Below are positions 17,093 to 26,007 of a stretch of 64,000 nt of DNA, one piece after another. The stretch's first letter is position 1; each line of letters starts with the position of its first letter. The notes below the pieces were generated by a model. It saw nothing but the letters and a program-made list of their open reading frames with translations. It had not been told where the DNA came from and did no database searches. Source of the stretch: Bacillus sp. 491mf (GTDB lineage Bacteria; Bacillota; Bacilli; Bacillales; Bacillaceae_G); contig NZ_FOLV01000015.1 of the NCBI RefSeq assembly GCF_900112415.1, positions 1 to 64,000 of the forward strand, given 5' to 3'. A program made the translations under genes and the position numbers.

Positions 17093-18286
17093 GTGGTTTT
17101 TATTCGTAAACTATTTTTTAGTAGTTCATTTTTCTTATTTATGGGGAATTGGCTTGGAATGACTGCGATCAATTGGTACGTCTATGACCTGTATCAGAGT
17201 GCTACATATTTAGGGTGGATTAACTTTGTAAGGCTGATTCCTATTGCATTGTTTAGTGTATATGCAGGGAAGCTTTGTGATCTGTATCCACGTATAAAGT
17301 TAATGAAGTCTTATTCATTCTGGGGGCTAGTGGTTACAACTCTACTTGCTATTTATGTTGTGCTTATTACTCCTTCTTTTTTTATTTTTCTTCTTTTTTC
17401 ATTTGTGAGAGGAGTAATAAGTGCATTAGAAACACCAAATCGGAATACACTACTTTCGGACATTGATACGAACAATCAAATTAGTAAATTAATATCTATG
17501 AATTCATTTGTAATGAATGTTTGCCGTTCAACAGGGCCTGCTGTAGCTGGATTTTTAATTGCAGGAGGACATATTGAGCTGACATTTGTGATGCAGGCAA
17601 TTTGTTCACTTATTGCTTTCATTCTCGTATTACCAATGAAAGATCGGACGATGAAAAAACGAAAAGAAAAGAAAAAAGCAAGCTGGGAACAAATTGTTCA
17701 ATATTTTTCTCATGATCATATGGGGAAAAATATTTTTATTACATCAATGATTACAATGGCTTTTGGCTTTTCGTATACGACTGTATTGCCTGTCCTTGTT
17801 TCTCATCAATTTACTGGAAAAGCGGAAGTGTTTGGCATTGCGATGTCTGCGGCAGCAATTGGTGCGATTATAGCAACGATTATTCTTCCGAGAATATTAG
17901 AGTATATTTCAGAAGTTAAGATTTATTACATGAGTTTACTTTTGTTTTCTATTAGTATAGCGCTTCTTATTATTAGTAATATATTTATGTTTTTTATACT
18001 ACTATTCTCTATCGGTCTTCTTGGACAGTTGTTACGTTCTAGTAATCGTGTCTATTTTCAAAACAATGTTCGTGAAGAAGAACGAGGTCTCATGCTTAGT
18101 GTTGTATTAATGGACCGAGGAATGATTCCGCTCGGTTCAATCGTAGTAAGTTATGCAATTGAATATGTAGGTATTTCTGAAACATTTGTAATGATGGGGA
18201 TTTTATGTATGATTCCATATGCATTTCAATATATAAAAGTGAAAAAACAAAACAGGAAGGTGAAGAATGTTGTCCATTCAAAGTAA
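17093..18286 (+). CDS. sfaA: MFS siderophore exporter (SfaA-like)
   Basis: A 397-residue protein with about 12 transmembrane helices and MFS motifs (YAGKLCDLYPRIKLM; CRSTGPAVAGF). Its position as first gene of the operon matches SfaA, the staphyloferrin A exporter of staphylococci. The start is uncertain: GTG 17093 has no clear ribosome-binding site. GGGGTGG at 17090-17096 is ideally placed for an in-frame ATT at 17102. An ATG at 17073 is out of frame and leads only to a 29-codon ORF. The 3' end overlaps the next synthetase gene by 20 bases. Confidence 0.8.
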   Translation: MVFIRKLFFSSSFFLFMGNWLGMTAINWYVYDLYQSATYLGWINFVRLIPIALFSVYAGKLCDLYPRIKLMKSYSFWGLVVTTLLAIYVVLITPSFFIFLLFSFVRGVISALETPNRNTLLSDIDTNNQISKLISMNSFVMNVCRSTGPAVAGFLIAGGHIELTFVMQAICSLIAFILVLPMKDRTMKKRKEKKKASWEQIVQYFSHDHMGKNIFITSMITMAFGFSYTTVLPVLVSHQFTGKAEVFGIAMSAAAIGAIIATIILPRILEYISEVKIYYMSLLLFSISIALLIISNIFMFFILLFSIGLLGQLLRSSNRVYFQNNVREEERGLMLSVVLMDRGMIPLGSIVVSYAIEYVGISETFVMMGILCMIPYAFQYIKVKKQNRKVKNVVHSK

Positions 18287-20075
18287 ACAATTAAATCAAG
18301 TACAAGCAGAATATCGTATTTTAAATCGTTTTTGTAATGCGTTAATTCGTGAGAAAAATGTATTAGAAGGTTGTGCTGTGCTAAAGCATGAGCATGGTAT
18401 TGAAATTATAGATTGTATGAATGAGGCAGAATTATTACTAGAAGTGCAACAAGAAGGGGCGTTTGAACGATACGAATTTGCTTTCCCAATTCGCTTTAAA
18501 GTAAGAGGGCATGTGAGATGGATTGATTCATTACAAGCATTTTTTGAGGAGGTAGCACCATTCTTTCAGCTTCATGTTTCAGATGCTCTGCAGAAAGAAT
18601 TATTGAATAGCGTTGAGAACTTAGCACTAGCATATGAGGCATGGGAACAAAAACAAGAATGGGTAAACCAACAACTCGAAACAAACATGATGTTTTTTGC
18701 GAAATACAAACCGAATAATTTATACCAGTTCTTTGAAGAATTAAAAAAATGTACGTCATTTGATGAATTATCATATACAGAGTCATTAGTGATTGAAGGA
18801 CATCCACTGCACCCTTCAACAAAGACGAAACTAGGTTTATCGAAAGAAGAAGTAAAGCGCTTTGCGCCTGAATTTGAACAAATTGTTCCATTACATGTAT
18901 TACTTGTTCATAAGGATGTAGCAGCAGTTACAGGAGATCGTTTTGAAAAAGCATTATTATATGAAGTTATGCCAGACTTATATGAAACAGCATATGAAAC
19001 ACTAGTAAATCAAAGAAAACAAATGGAGGATTATTATCCATTTCTTGTTCATCCGTGGCAATATGAACATGTGTTAACAAAGGAGTATGAGACTGATTTA
19101 GAGGAAGGGCGTATCATTCCGATTCCATATCAACTTTCGTCCCGGGCGACGCTTTCATTTCGAACGATGAATCTACTAGAATTGCCGTACCATGTAAAGC
19201 TTCCAGTACGCGCACAAGCTACGAGTGCAGTTAGAACGGTGTCACCAGAAATAACGGTAAACGGACCGATTCTTTCTTCACTGTTTGATACGATTTACGC
19301 AAATGAGAAAGAGTTATCACAATCAGTAGTAGTTGTTCGTGAACGAGTTGGAGCCACTTTTACGAAAAATAATGATGTTCATCTAGGAAGGAATCTCGCA
19401 TTTGTTTTACGAGAAAGTCCACATGTATATAAGCAAGAAGGAGAATTACTATGGGTTGGAGCTAGTTTAACCGCAAGTAATCCGTTAAAAGAAGATGAAC
19501 CAGTGATTGTAGATATTATGCGCACATATTTTGGAACAGAAACGATTAGCAAAAAAGAGGTATTTCATTACGTTGCTCATTATACAGAGAAAGTTATGAT
19601 TCCTTTACTACAGCTTGTTTTACAATATGGAATTGCATTAGAAGGGCATATGCAGAACTCTATTATTGTTACAAAGAAAGGAGAAATTCAGCGTATTTTT
19701 GTACGTGATTTAGGAGGCGTGCGAATTCATAAGAAGACATTGGTGAGAGTAGTAGATATTACGAATTTGAAAGAAGCAGTTGTATTTACGGATGATAGAA
19801 ATGAAGTTTATAACAAGTTTATTCATTCCGTATTACAAAACCACTTTGGAGATGTGTTATTTACGTTAGCTCGTGCGATAGACGACATACAGGAAAAAGA
19901 ATTATGGAGAATTATTGCTGCGATTGTAAAGGAGTATATGGAAGATGCAACAGAAGAGCAAAAAGCAGCTATCTTCGCAGCGCAAATTGAAACAAAAGCA
20001 TTGTTTTCAATGCGAATACAAGATCAAGCGAAATCTTATTTGTATACAAAGTTTCATAATCCACTTTGTATGTAG
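18267..20075 (+). CDS. sfaB: NIS siderophore synthetase, IucA/IucC family (SfaB-like)
   Basis: A 602-residue paralogue of the divergent synthetase. Family blocks are VIEGHPLHPSTKTKLGLS (about 174-191), LVHPWQYEH, SSRATLSFRTMNL, VRTVSPEITVNGP, LEGHMQNSI and FVRDLGGVRIH. In the staphyloferrin A pathway SfaB adds the second citrate to the citryl-ornithine made by SfaD. The start overlaps the MFS gene, giving translational coupling; GGAAGGTGAAG precedes ATG 18267. The two synthetases differ clearly, as expected for enzymes with different acceptors. Confidence 0.85.
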   Translation: MLSIQSKQLNQVQAEYRILNRFCNALIREKNVLEGCAVLKHEHGIEIIDCMNEAELLLEVQQEGAFERYEFAFPIRFKVRGHVRWIDSLQAFFEEVAPFFQLHVSDALQKELLNSVENLALAYEAWEQKQEWVNQQLETNMMFFAKYKPNNLYQFFEELKKCTSFDELSYTESLVIEGHPLHPSTKTKLGLSKEEVKRFAPEFEQIVPLHVLLVHKDVAAVTGDRFEKALLYEVMPDLYETAYETLVNQRKQMEDYYPFLVHPWQYEHVLTKEYETDLEEGRIIPIPYQLSSRATLSFRTMNLLELPYHVKLPVRAQATSAVRTVSPEITVNGPILSSLFDTIYANEKELSQSVVVVRERVGATFTKNNDVHLGRNLAFVLRESPHVYKQEGELLWVGASLTASNPLKEDEPVIVDIMRTYFGTETISKKEVFHYVAHYTEKVMIPLLQLVLQYGIALEGHMQNSIIVTKKGEIQRIFVRDLGGVRIHKKTLVRVVDITNLKEAVVFTDDRNEVYNKFIHSVLQNHFGDVLFTLARAIDDIQEKELWRIIAAIVKEYMEDATEEQKAAIFAAQIETKALFSMRIQDQAKSYLYTKFHNPLCM

Positions 20076-20089
20076 TAGGAGGAAGAAAC

Positions 20090-21187
20090 ATGATGCCTAT
20101 TATGAAAGTAAACCTTTCCAAATTAAAGCATAATGCGATGATGATGAAGCAATTATGTGAGCGCTCAAATTTAATGTGTTTTCCAGTGACAAAAGGGATC
20201 GGCGCTGCGAAAGAGGTAATTGAAACGCTTCAAGAGGCAAAGTATATAAGATTTGCTGATTCTAGATTGCAGCATCTTCATCACATTCGTTCTATTGTCG
20301 GAAAAGAAGCGGAGCTCTTATTAATTCGTACGCCAGCTTTGTCAGAAGTAGAAGAAACGGTGCTTTGTGCGGATATTAGTTTGAATTCTGAACTAAGTAT
20401 TATAGAAGCGTTAGGAAGAGCAGCGAGAACATATGGAAAAGTACATCGTGTCATTTTAATGGTTGATTTAGGTGATCTTCGCGAAGGAATGATGCCGCAT
20501 CAAGTGATAGAAGCAGCGCAAAGAGTATCGAATATACCTGGAATTGCACTCGATGGTATTGGAGCAAACTTTACTTGCTTTAGTGGTGTGATTCCAACTG
20601 AGAGTTCTTTGCAAGAACTAACGCAATTAACAAATTTAGTAGAAAAGAAAATAGGCGCACAACTTCGGTTTATCTCAGGAGGTAATTCAAGTTCGTTACC
20701 ACTAATTATGCAAAAACGACATATTGGACGGGTGAATTCTCTACGGATTGGAGAAGCTATTTTTCTAGGAAAAGAAACAGCTTATGGAAAAAATATTCCC
20801 TTTATGTATCAAGATGTATTTTCAATTGAAGCAGAAATCATCGAAATAAAAAGGAAGCCATCGATGCCAAGGGGAGTCATTGGAAGAGATGCGTTTGGCC
20901 AAGTTCCGTGTTTTGAAGATAAAGGAGAGCGACTACGGGCAATTGTTGCGATAGGAAAACAGGATCTTGATATTAACGGTTTACGAGCTTTTGATAAGAA
21001 TATCGAAATTCTTGGTGGAAGCAGTGATCATTTAATTGTTGATATAACGGATAGTACACCGCGCAGCATAGGGGACAAAATGACATTTGTTCCGGCGTAT
21101 AGTGCATTGCAAAGCGGTATGGTTTCTTCACTTGTACGAAAACAATATGTGTATGATGAAGTGCTGCAAAAAGCGCTTGTTTTATAA
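20090..21187 (+). CDS. sfaC: PLP-dependent alanine/ornithine racemase-like enzyme (SfaC-like)
   Basis: A 365-residue fold-type III PLP enzyme. The probable Schiff-base lysine is K35 in FPVTKGIG, followed by a TIM barrel (ILMVDLGDLREGM; FISGGNSSSLPL; NSLRIGEAIFLG) and a C-terminal beta domain ending near VPAYSALQ. The DLGDLREG and GGNSSS blocks fit the alanine/ornithine racemase group. In staphylococci SfaC is proposed to supply D-ornithine for staphyloferrin A. AGGAGG lies 7 bases before ATG 20090. It is the last biosynthetic gene before the importer genes. Confidence 0.8.
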   Translation: MMPIMKVNLSKLKHNAMMMKQLCERSNLMCFPVTKGIGAAKEVIETLQEAKYIRFADSRLQHLHHIRSIVGKEAELLLIRTPALSEVEETVLCADISLNSELSIIEALGRAARTYGKVHRVILMVDLGDLREGMMPHQVIEAAQRVSNIPGIALDGIGANFTCFSGVIPTESSLQELTQLTNLVEKKIGAQLRFISGGNSSSLPLIMQKRHIGRVNSLRIGEAIFLGKETAYGKNIPFMYQDVFSIEAEIIEIKRKPSMPRGVIGRDAFGQVPCFEDKGERLRAIVAIGKQDLDINGLRAFDKNIEILGGSSDHLIVDITDSTPRSIGDKMTFVPAYSALQSGMVSSLVRKQYVYDEVLQKALVL

Positions 21188-21287
21188 AATAAAGATCACA
21201 TCAGAGTATTATCTATAAATCATTTCAAAAAACATTTTTTTAGGAGAAAATGATAGACAATTTCTAAAATTATGCTATCATATTAAA

Positions 21288-21306
21288 TGAAAATGATTAT
21301 CAATAT
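21288..21306. promoter_or_regulatory. Fur box upstream of the siderophore importer
   Basis: TGAAAATGATTATCAATAT contains TGANAATGATTATCA, one mismatch from the 7-1-7 Fur core TGATAATNATTATCA. It lies 22 bases before the start of the binding-protein gene, so the importer has its own iron-regulated promoter. Confidence 0.8.
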
Positions 21307-21328
21307 TGCTGGTATGGGGGATTACATA

Positions 21329-22291
21329 ATGAATAGGAAAAAAATGAGTACTTTACTTGTAGCTATGTCATTAGCGGTGGGGGCGCTTGCTGGATGCAGT
21401 GGAGGAGCAAAAGAAACAGTTAAAAAAGAAGATAAAGCAGAAGCAAAAAATCAAGCAGGATCAGTAAAAATTAAACATGAGTGGGGAGAAACGGAGTTAA
21501 AAGAAACACCAAAAAATATAGTAACTCTTGACTTTTCATTTATTGATACATTAGTAGATTTAGGTGTTACACCAGTTGCAAATGCTGGAGTAGGAAAAAC
21601 GAAAATTCCAGAATATTTACAAGATAAAGCATCAAAAGTTAAAGATGTTGGGGAGCGAAAAGCACCGAACTTAGAAGTTATTTCATCTGTGAAACCAGAG
21701 TTAATTATTGCTAGTAAAGATCGTCACAATATGATTCAAAAAGAATTAAAAGATATTGCTCCAACAATTGCATTCGATGATAACAGCTATGAAGAAGTAA
21801 TGAAAAATATGGATACGATTGCTAAAGCAGTTGGAAAAGAAGAACAAGCGAAAAAGATTCGTACAGAATTACAAGATAAAATTTCAAAAGCAAAAGAGAA
21901 AGTAACAGGAAATCCAACGGTACTTGTAATTGGTGCTTTTGATGATGAATTTTCTGTATGGATTAAAGATTCATTTATTGGTTCGTTAATGACAGATGTT
22001 GGCGTGAAGTACGCATATGAAGGTAAAAAAGAAAAAACAGAAGGTAAAGCAGAAATTGCTAAAATTACGATGGAACGTCTAAATGAAATCAATCCAGACT
22101 ATATCTTCTTATATGGAGAAAACGTAGAGAAGTTTAAAAATAATCCGCTATACAATAACTTAAAAGCAGTGAAAGAAAAGCATGTAATTGATGTTGACCG
22201 TAATCTTTGGGCACGTGGACGCGGTCCAATTGCAGCAAATAAAATTTTAGATGAGGCACTTCCAGCATTAACAGGTCAGTCTTCTAAATAA
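21329..22291 (+). CDS. Iron-siderophore ABC transporter substrate-binding lipoprotein (HtsA-like)
   Basis: A 320-residue class III binding protein with a lipoprotein signal ending in LAGC (lipidated Cys 22), a linker rich in Lys/Glu, and the FecB/FhuD fold segments ITLDF-type VTLDFSFIDTLVDLG, VSSVKPELIIAS-like ISSVKPELIIASK and YIFLYGENVEKF. It probably captures the ferric form of the siderophore made next door, as HtsA does for staphyloferrin A. The start is set at ATG 21329 with GGGGG 8 bases upstream. It heads a four-gene import operon preceded by a Fur box. Confidence 0.85.
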   Translation: MNRKKMSTLLVAMSLAVGALAGCSGGAKETVKKEDKAEAKNQAGSVKIKHEWGETELKETPKNIVTLDFSFIDTLVDLGVTPVANAGVGKTKIPEYLQDKASKVKDVGERKAPNLEVISSVKPELIIASKDRHNMIQKELKDIAPTIAFDDNSYEEVMKNMDTIAKAVGKEEQAKKIRTELQDKISKAKEKVTGNPTVLVIGAFDDEFSVWIKDSFIGSLMTDVGVKYAYEGKKEKTEGKAEIAKITMERLNEINPDYIFLYGENVEKFKNNPLYNNLKAVKEKHVIDVDRNLWARGRGPIAANKILDEALPALTGQSSK

Positions 22292-22304
22292 GGAGTTGGA
22301 GACT

Positions 22305-23336
22305 TTGTATCATTCACAAACTAGAAGCAGACGGGCGTTACACCCGTATGCTTCTTCTACTTTGCAATTTATTTTCTTTTTTCTACTATTAATAATGGTT
22401 GGAGCTCTCTCTGCATTATTTCGTGTAAAAGGATTATCATTTCATAACATAACAGAAGTATTTGCAACGGATACGAAAAATTTAATTTACTATACAGTTT
22501 GGCAAGTACGTGTACCACGTGTCGTGCTAGGCGCTTTACTTGGCGCGGCATTAGCTGTTGCCGGATGTCTCTTACAAGGGATTACGCGAAATCCGTTATC
22601 TGATCCAGAAAATATGGGAATCAATCAAGGAGCTTCTTGTTTTGTTGTCATTGCCCTTTTAATTTTTGGAGAGAAGGATACGAGTTTCGTTATTTTACTA
22701 GCAGCATTTCTCGGGGCTGCTGCAGGTGGGAGTGTGATTTATTCATTAGCATTTCGTGGTGAATATACGCCTTCACGTCTTGTACTTGCTGGCATTGCAG
22801 TGAGTCTATTTCTTGGATCATTAACGACAGGAGCGATTTTGTTATACGAAACACAATTAACAGAAATTTTATATTGGATGGCTGGAAAGTTATCAGGGGC
22901 AAATTGGCAAGATATAAAAATGATGGTAGTATCGGCAGTTCCTGTTATGGTTTTTGTTTTTTTTCTAGCAAATCAATTAAATATTTTATCACTTGGTGAA
23001 GAGACAGCGCGTGGACTTGGTGTAAATGTACTTTTGATTCGGAGAGTATTTGCGTTTTTCGTTGTTCTTCTTGTCGGTAGTGCAGTTGCGGTAGCTGGAC
23101 CGATTGGTTTTATCGGACTCATAGTTCCGCATATTGCAAGAAAACTAATTGGTCAAGATTATCGAATTATTTTACCATTTTCAGCATTGCTCGGCGCTAA
23201 TCTTCTTGTCATCGCAGATTTTGCAGCGCAGTGGGTGTCTTATCCAGCAGAGACGCCTGTTGGTGTTATAACAGCACTATTAGGTACACCATTCTTCATT
23301 TATTTAATGAGAAGGAAGCGAGGTGCTGTGAAATGA
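22305..23336 (+). CDS. FecCD-family siderophore ABC permease (first subunit)
   Basis: A 343-residue permease with about nine to ten helices. FecCD/BtuC marks are VRVPRVVLGALLGAALAVAG, the ITRNPLSDPENMGIN loop, and the coupling segment GPIGFIGLIVPHIARKL near the C-terminus. It forms the membrane channel with the next permease. TTG 22305 is preferred over TTG 22296 because AAGGAG (22290-22295) is 9 bases upstream of it. The end overlaps the next start by 4 bases (ATGA). Confidence 0.85.
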   Translation: MYHSQTRSRRALHPYASSTLQFIFFFLLLIMVGALSALFRVKGLSFHNITEVFATDTKNLIYYTVWQVRVPRVVLGALLGAALAVAGCLLQGITRNPLSDPENMGINQGASCFVVIALLIFGEKDTSFVILLAAFLGAAAGGSVIYSLAFRGEYTPSRLVLAGIAVSLFLGSLTTGAILLYETQLTEILYWMAGKLSGANWQDIKMMVVSAVPVMVFVFFLANQLNILSLGEETARGLGVNVLLIRRVFAFFVVLLVGSAVAVAGPIGFIGLIVPHIARKLIGQDYRIILPFSALLGANLLVIADFAAQWVSYPAETPVGVITALLGTPFFIYLMRRKRGAVK

Positions 23337-24310
23337 AGAAGTTCGGCCGGTTTACAATTGTTATAATAGTAGGATTTATATTGCTAATTGCGCTTTCTTT
23401 GCTAAGTTTGCGGCTTGGGGCTGTACCAACACCACTTGCTGAGATTATAGAAGGACTGATGAGAGGAGAAGGTGTTGTACTAAAATATCGTTTGCCGCGG
23501 CTTATTATAGCGATTTTAGTTGGAGTTAACATGGCCTTATCTGGATCGATTTTACAAAGTGTAACACGAAATCCGCTTGCAGCACCTGATATTATTGGAG
23601 TTTCTGCTGGTGGAGGATTAGCAGCTGTTATTATGCTCCTTATGTTTCCAAGTGTACCAGCAATTATGCTCCCTATTGCTGCATTTGCCGGGGCAATGAT
23701 TGCGAGTTTGCTAGTGTATGTATTATCGTATCAAAAGGGAGGAGTAGAACCGGAACGTCTTGCACTTTGCGGAGTTGCTATTTCTACGGGTTTACAGGCT
23801 CTTATTACATTTATTATTGTGAAATTTGCGGTTGATTCCTCACAAGCTCTTGTATGGCTAAAGGGAAGTTTATATGCAAGATCTTGGGAACATGTTGATA
23901 TGCTATGGCCATGGACAATAATTGGAGCGGCTATTACATTTATAAGTTATAAGCAAATTAACCTTTTATTATTAAATGAAGAAACAGTAAAGGGGTTAGG
24001 TATGCGTATCAATGTTGTTCGTCTTGTGCTGATCGGCGTAGCTGTTGCTTTAGCTGCAAGTTCAGTAGCAGTAGCGGGGACAATTAGTTTTGTGGGGCTT
24101 GTTATCCCACATGCGGCGCGTCTACTTGTTGGATCGGATAGTAGATTGTTCTTACCAATTTCAGCATTACTCGGTGCATTACTCGTTACGGGGGCAGATA
24201 TGGTAGGAAGGATTATTATCCCGCCAATTGAAATACCAGCTGGTATTATTACAGCACTCATTGGCGCACCATATTTTATATATTTACTCGTCATTAGAAA
24301 AGGAACATAG
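23333..24310 (+). CDS. FecCD-family siderophore ABC permease (second subunit)
   Basis: A 325-residue permease paralogous to the preceding one, with YRLPRLIIAILVGVNMALSG, VTRNPLAAPDIIGVSAGG and the coupling segment GTISFVGLVIPHAARLLVG. It starts at ATG 23333 overlapping the previous stop, which signals translational coupling and heterodimer assembly. The frame extending back to 23231 overlaps the first permease and is not used. Confidence 0.85.
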   Translation: MKKFGRFTIVIIVGFILLIALSLLSLRLGAVPTPLAEIIEGLMRGEGVVLKYRLPRLIIAILVGVNMALSGSILQSVTRNPLAAPDIIGVSAGGGLAAVIMLLMFPSVPAIMLPIAAFAGAMIASLLVYVLSYQKGGVEPERLALCGVAISTGLQALITFIIVKFAVDSSQALVWLKGSLYARSWEHVDMLWPWTIIGAAITFISYKQINLLLLNEETVKGLGMRINVVRLVLIGVAVALAASSVAVAGTISFVGLVIPHAARLLVGSDSRLFLPISALLGALLVTGADMVGRIIIPPIEIPAGIITALIGAPYFIYLLVIRKGT

Positions 24311-24340
24311 TCTCCTATAAAAAAATAAGGAGTGAACAAG

Positions 24341-25162
24341 ATGACTAGTTTACATACGGAACAACTGGAACTTACGTATGGAAATCAAACGATTATTAAT
24401 CATCTCGATCTATATATTCCAGAAGGGAAAATTACGGCACTTGTTGGCCGAAATGGATGCGGAAAGTCAACGATTTTAAAATCGTTAGCACGGCTACTGC
24501 AACCAACTAAGGGTCACGTATATTTAGATGGTAAAGCAATTCATACGATGCCAACAAAAGAAGTATCAAAGAAATTGGCAATTTTACCACAATCACCGAC
24601 AGCACCCGAAGGATTAACGGTAGAAGGTCTCGTTTGGCATGGACGTTATCCGCATCAGCGTTTGCTTGGAAAGCGAACGGATAAAGACTATGAAATGGTA
24701 AACTGGGCACTTGAAGTAACTGGAATGAATCAATTTACAGATCGTACATTAGATGAATTGTCAGGCGGACAGCGTCAGCGCGTTTGGATTGCGATGGCAC
24801 TTGCGCAAGATACGGAATTATTATTATTAGATGAACCGACTACGTACTTGGATATGGCCCACCAGTTAGAAGTATTAGAGTTATTGAAAAAGTTAAATGA
24901 AGAAGAAAATCGAACGGTTGTTATGGTTGTACATGATTTAAATCATGCAGCTAAATATGCGCATCACATTGTTGCGATTAAAGATGGAGATAAAGTAATG
25001 GAAGGAGCACCAAATGAGATTTTAAATGATGAGTTGTTTGAAACAGTGTTTGGTGTGAAAGCGCGTGTTGTGTATGATCCAGTTGCGATGACATATATGT
25101 GTACACCGTATGCATTACTTTCAGAGAAAAAAGAACAGCAAAAAGAAAGAATTGTTGGATAA
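24341..25162 (+). CDS. Iron-siderophore ABC transporter ATP-binding protein
   Basis: A 273-residue ATPase with Walker A GRNGCGKST near residue 37, signature LSGGQRQR, Walker B LLLLDEPTTYLD and H-loop VVHDLNH. It belongs to the FepC/FhuC/FecE group. It energises the two FecCD permeases. The S. aureus hts operon lacks its own ATPase and borrows FhuC, so this importer is more self-contained. AAGGAG lies 8 bases ahead of ATG 24341. A terminator follows immediately. Confidence 0.9.
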   Translation: MTSLHTEQLELTYGNQTIINHLDLYIPEGKITALVGRNGCGKSTILKSLARLLQPTKGHVYLDGKAIHTMPTKEVSKKLAILPQSPTAPEGLTVEGLVWHGRYPHQRLLGKRTDKDYEMVNWALEVTGMNQFTDRTLDELSGGQRQRVWIAMALAQDTELLLLDEPTTYLDMAHQLEVLELLKKLNEEENRTVVMVVHDLNHAAKYAHHIVAIKDGDKVMEGAPNEILNDELFETVFGVKARVVYDPVAMTYMCTPYALLSEKKEQQKERIVG

Positions 25163-25165
25163 AAG

Positions 25166-25198
25166 AACTGTTGAGAAAAGATTCTCAGCAGTTTTTTT
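25166..25198 (+). terminator. Terminator of the siderophore importer operon
   Basis: AACTGTTGAGAA pairs with TTCTCAGCAGTT around a 4-base loop, then seven T. Confidence 0.8.
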
Positions 25199-25204
25199 AT
25201 CGGG

Positions 25205-25235
25205 AATTTTTATCTCGTTATTTGCGGGCAGTAAG
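25205..25235 (+). repeat. Small fragment of the dispersed hairpin repeat (5' end)
   Basis: TTATCTCGTTATTTGCGGGC then AGTAAGA resembles the left end of the repeat at 61329 (TTATCCCGC..CGGGCAGTAAT). Only this left end is present. Confidence 0.35.
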
Positions 25236-25280
25236 ATCTTATTTAACATATTTCCAAAAGAATTCCCCTTTCTCAAGGAA

Positions 25281-25331
25281 AGAAGTGCACCCCAATTGTT
25301 AGACTGTGTCTAACAATTGGGGTGCACTTCT
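25281..25331. repeat. Perfect 24-bp inverted repeat with 3-base loop
   Basis: AGAAGTGCACCCCAATTG then TTAGAC (25281-25304) is followed by TGT and the exact reverse complement (25308-25331). No T run follows, so it is a poor terminator. It could be two insertion-sequence ends joined head to head, or a MITE-like remnant. It is the main content of the 347-base gap before the DinB-like gene. Confidence 0.7.
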
Positions 25332-25509
25332 AAGGTGGATAAGGAGGGGTTATTCACGAATGAGAGAGAAGTAAAGAAGATGTGTGAGTAATAAAGTCAT
25401 TTTATTTTTAGTCTTTTTCTCAAAGATTGTTATTTTTGCAACTTTTAGCGAATATACGTTCGTTTTATGTTATAATTATATGAAATTAATTTTGAAAAGA
25501 GGGGTTAAT

Positions 25510-26007
25510 TTGAGTGAGATAAAAAATATAATTAGTCATTTTAATCATTATTCATCTTGGTTAATCACTTTAGAAGAAATCGATGAAACAGTATGGTTTA
25601 AACCAACAGCTGAAGGGAAATGGTCTGTAAGTGAGATAATAGCACATATTATGAAGTGGGATAATCATCTATTAACAGAAGTCCTTCCATCTGTACAAAA
25701 TGAAAAGGGAATGGAGTTTCCTGATTTTTACAAACATAATAAAAAGGCATCAAGCTACGCAAAATCAGGCATATCACAATCAAAGCTTCTTGAAGAAGCA
25801 AAAGATATAAGGGAACTACTTGTGAAAGAACTTAACGAACTGCCAACCGAAAAGTTAATAAAACCATTAACTGCAAACGGTGTAACTCATTGTCCACATA
25901 CTGGAACACCTTATTCACTTATATATATTGTTAAGGAATTTACAGACCACGATAACCATCATCAAAGACAAATTATACAATTCCTAAGGGAAAACAGTAA
26001 TTTATGA
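25510..26007 (+). CDS. DinB-family protein
   Basis: A 165-residue four-helix-bundle protein. Histidines at HIMKWDNHLL (about residue 47) and HDNHHQRQI (about 150) fit the metal-binding triad of the DinB/YfiT superfamily, and WFKPTAEGKWSVSEIIAH matches its N-terminal block. Many members are metal-dependent thiol transferases, but the activity here is unknown. TTG 25510 has GAGGGG 5 bases upstream; the frame starting at 25384 overlaps the promoter (TATGTTATAAT at about 25467). Confidence 0.75.
   Translation: MSEIKNIISHFNHYSSWLITLEEIDETVWFKPTAEGKWSVSEIIAHIMKWDNHLLTEVLPSVQNEKGMEFPDFYKHNKKASSYAKSGISQSKLLEEAKDIRELLVKELNELPTEKLIKPLTANGVTHCPHTGTPYSLIYIVKEFTDHDNHHQRQIIQFLRENSNL

Noticed and set aside
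17073-17162. 29-codon ORF with ATG overlapping the sfaA-like start
   Set aside because: It is out of frame with the transporter and not conserved-looking; kept only as a possible regulatory overlap in the ATT-start finding.
14983-20075. Petrobactin (asb) or aerobactin locus
   Set aside because: No asbC-F-type genes or hydroxylase/acetylase genes are present; gene order and the ornithine-racemase-like enzyme fit staphyloferrin A instead.
25281-25331. Rho-independent terminator
   Set aside because: No T run follows the stem, and a proper terminator for the importer operon already lies at 25166-25198.
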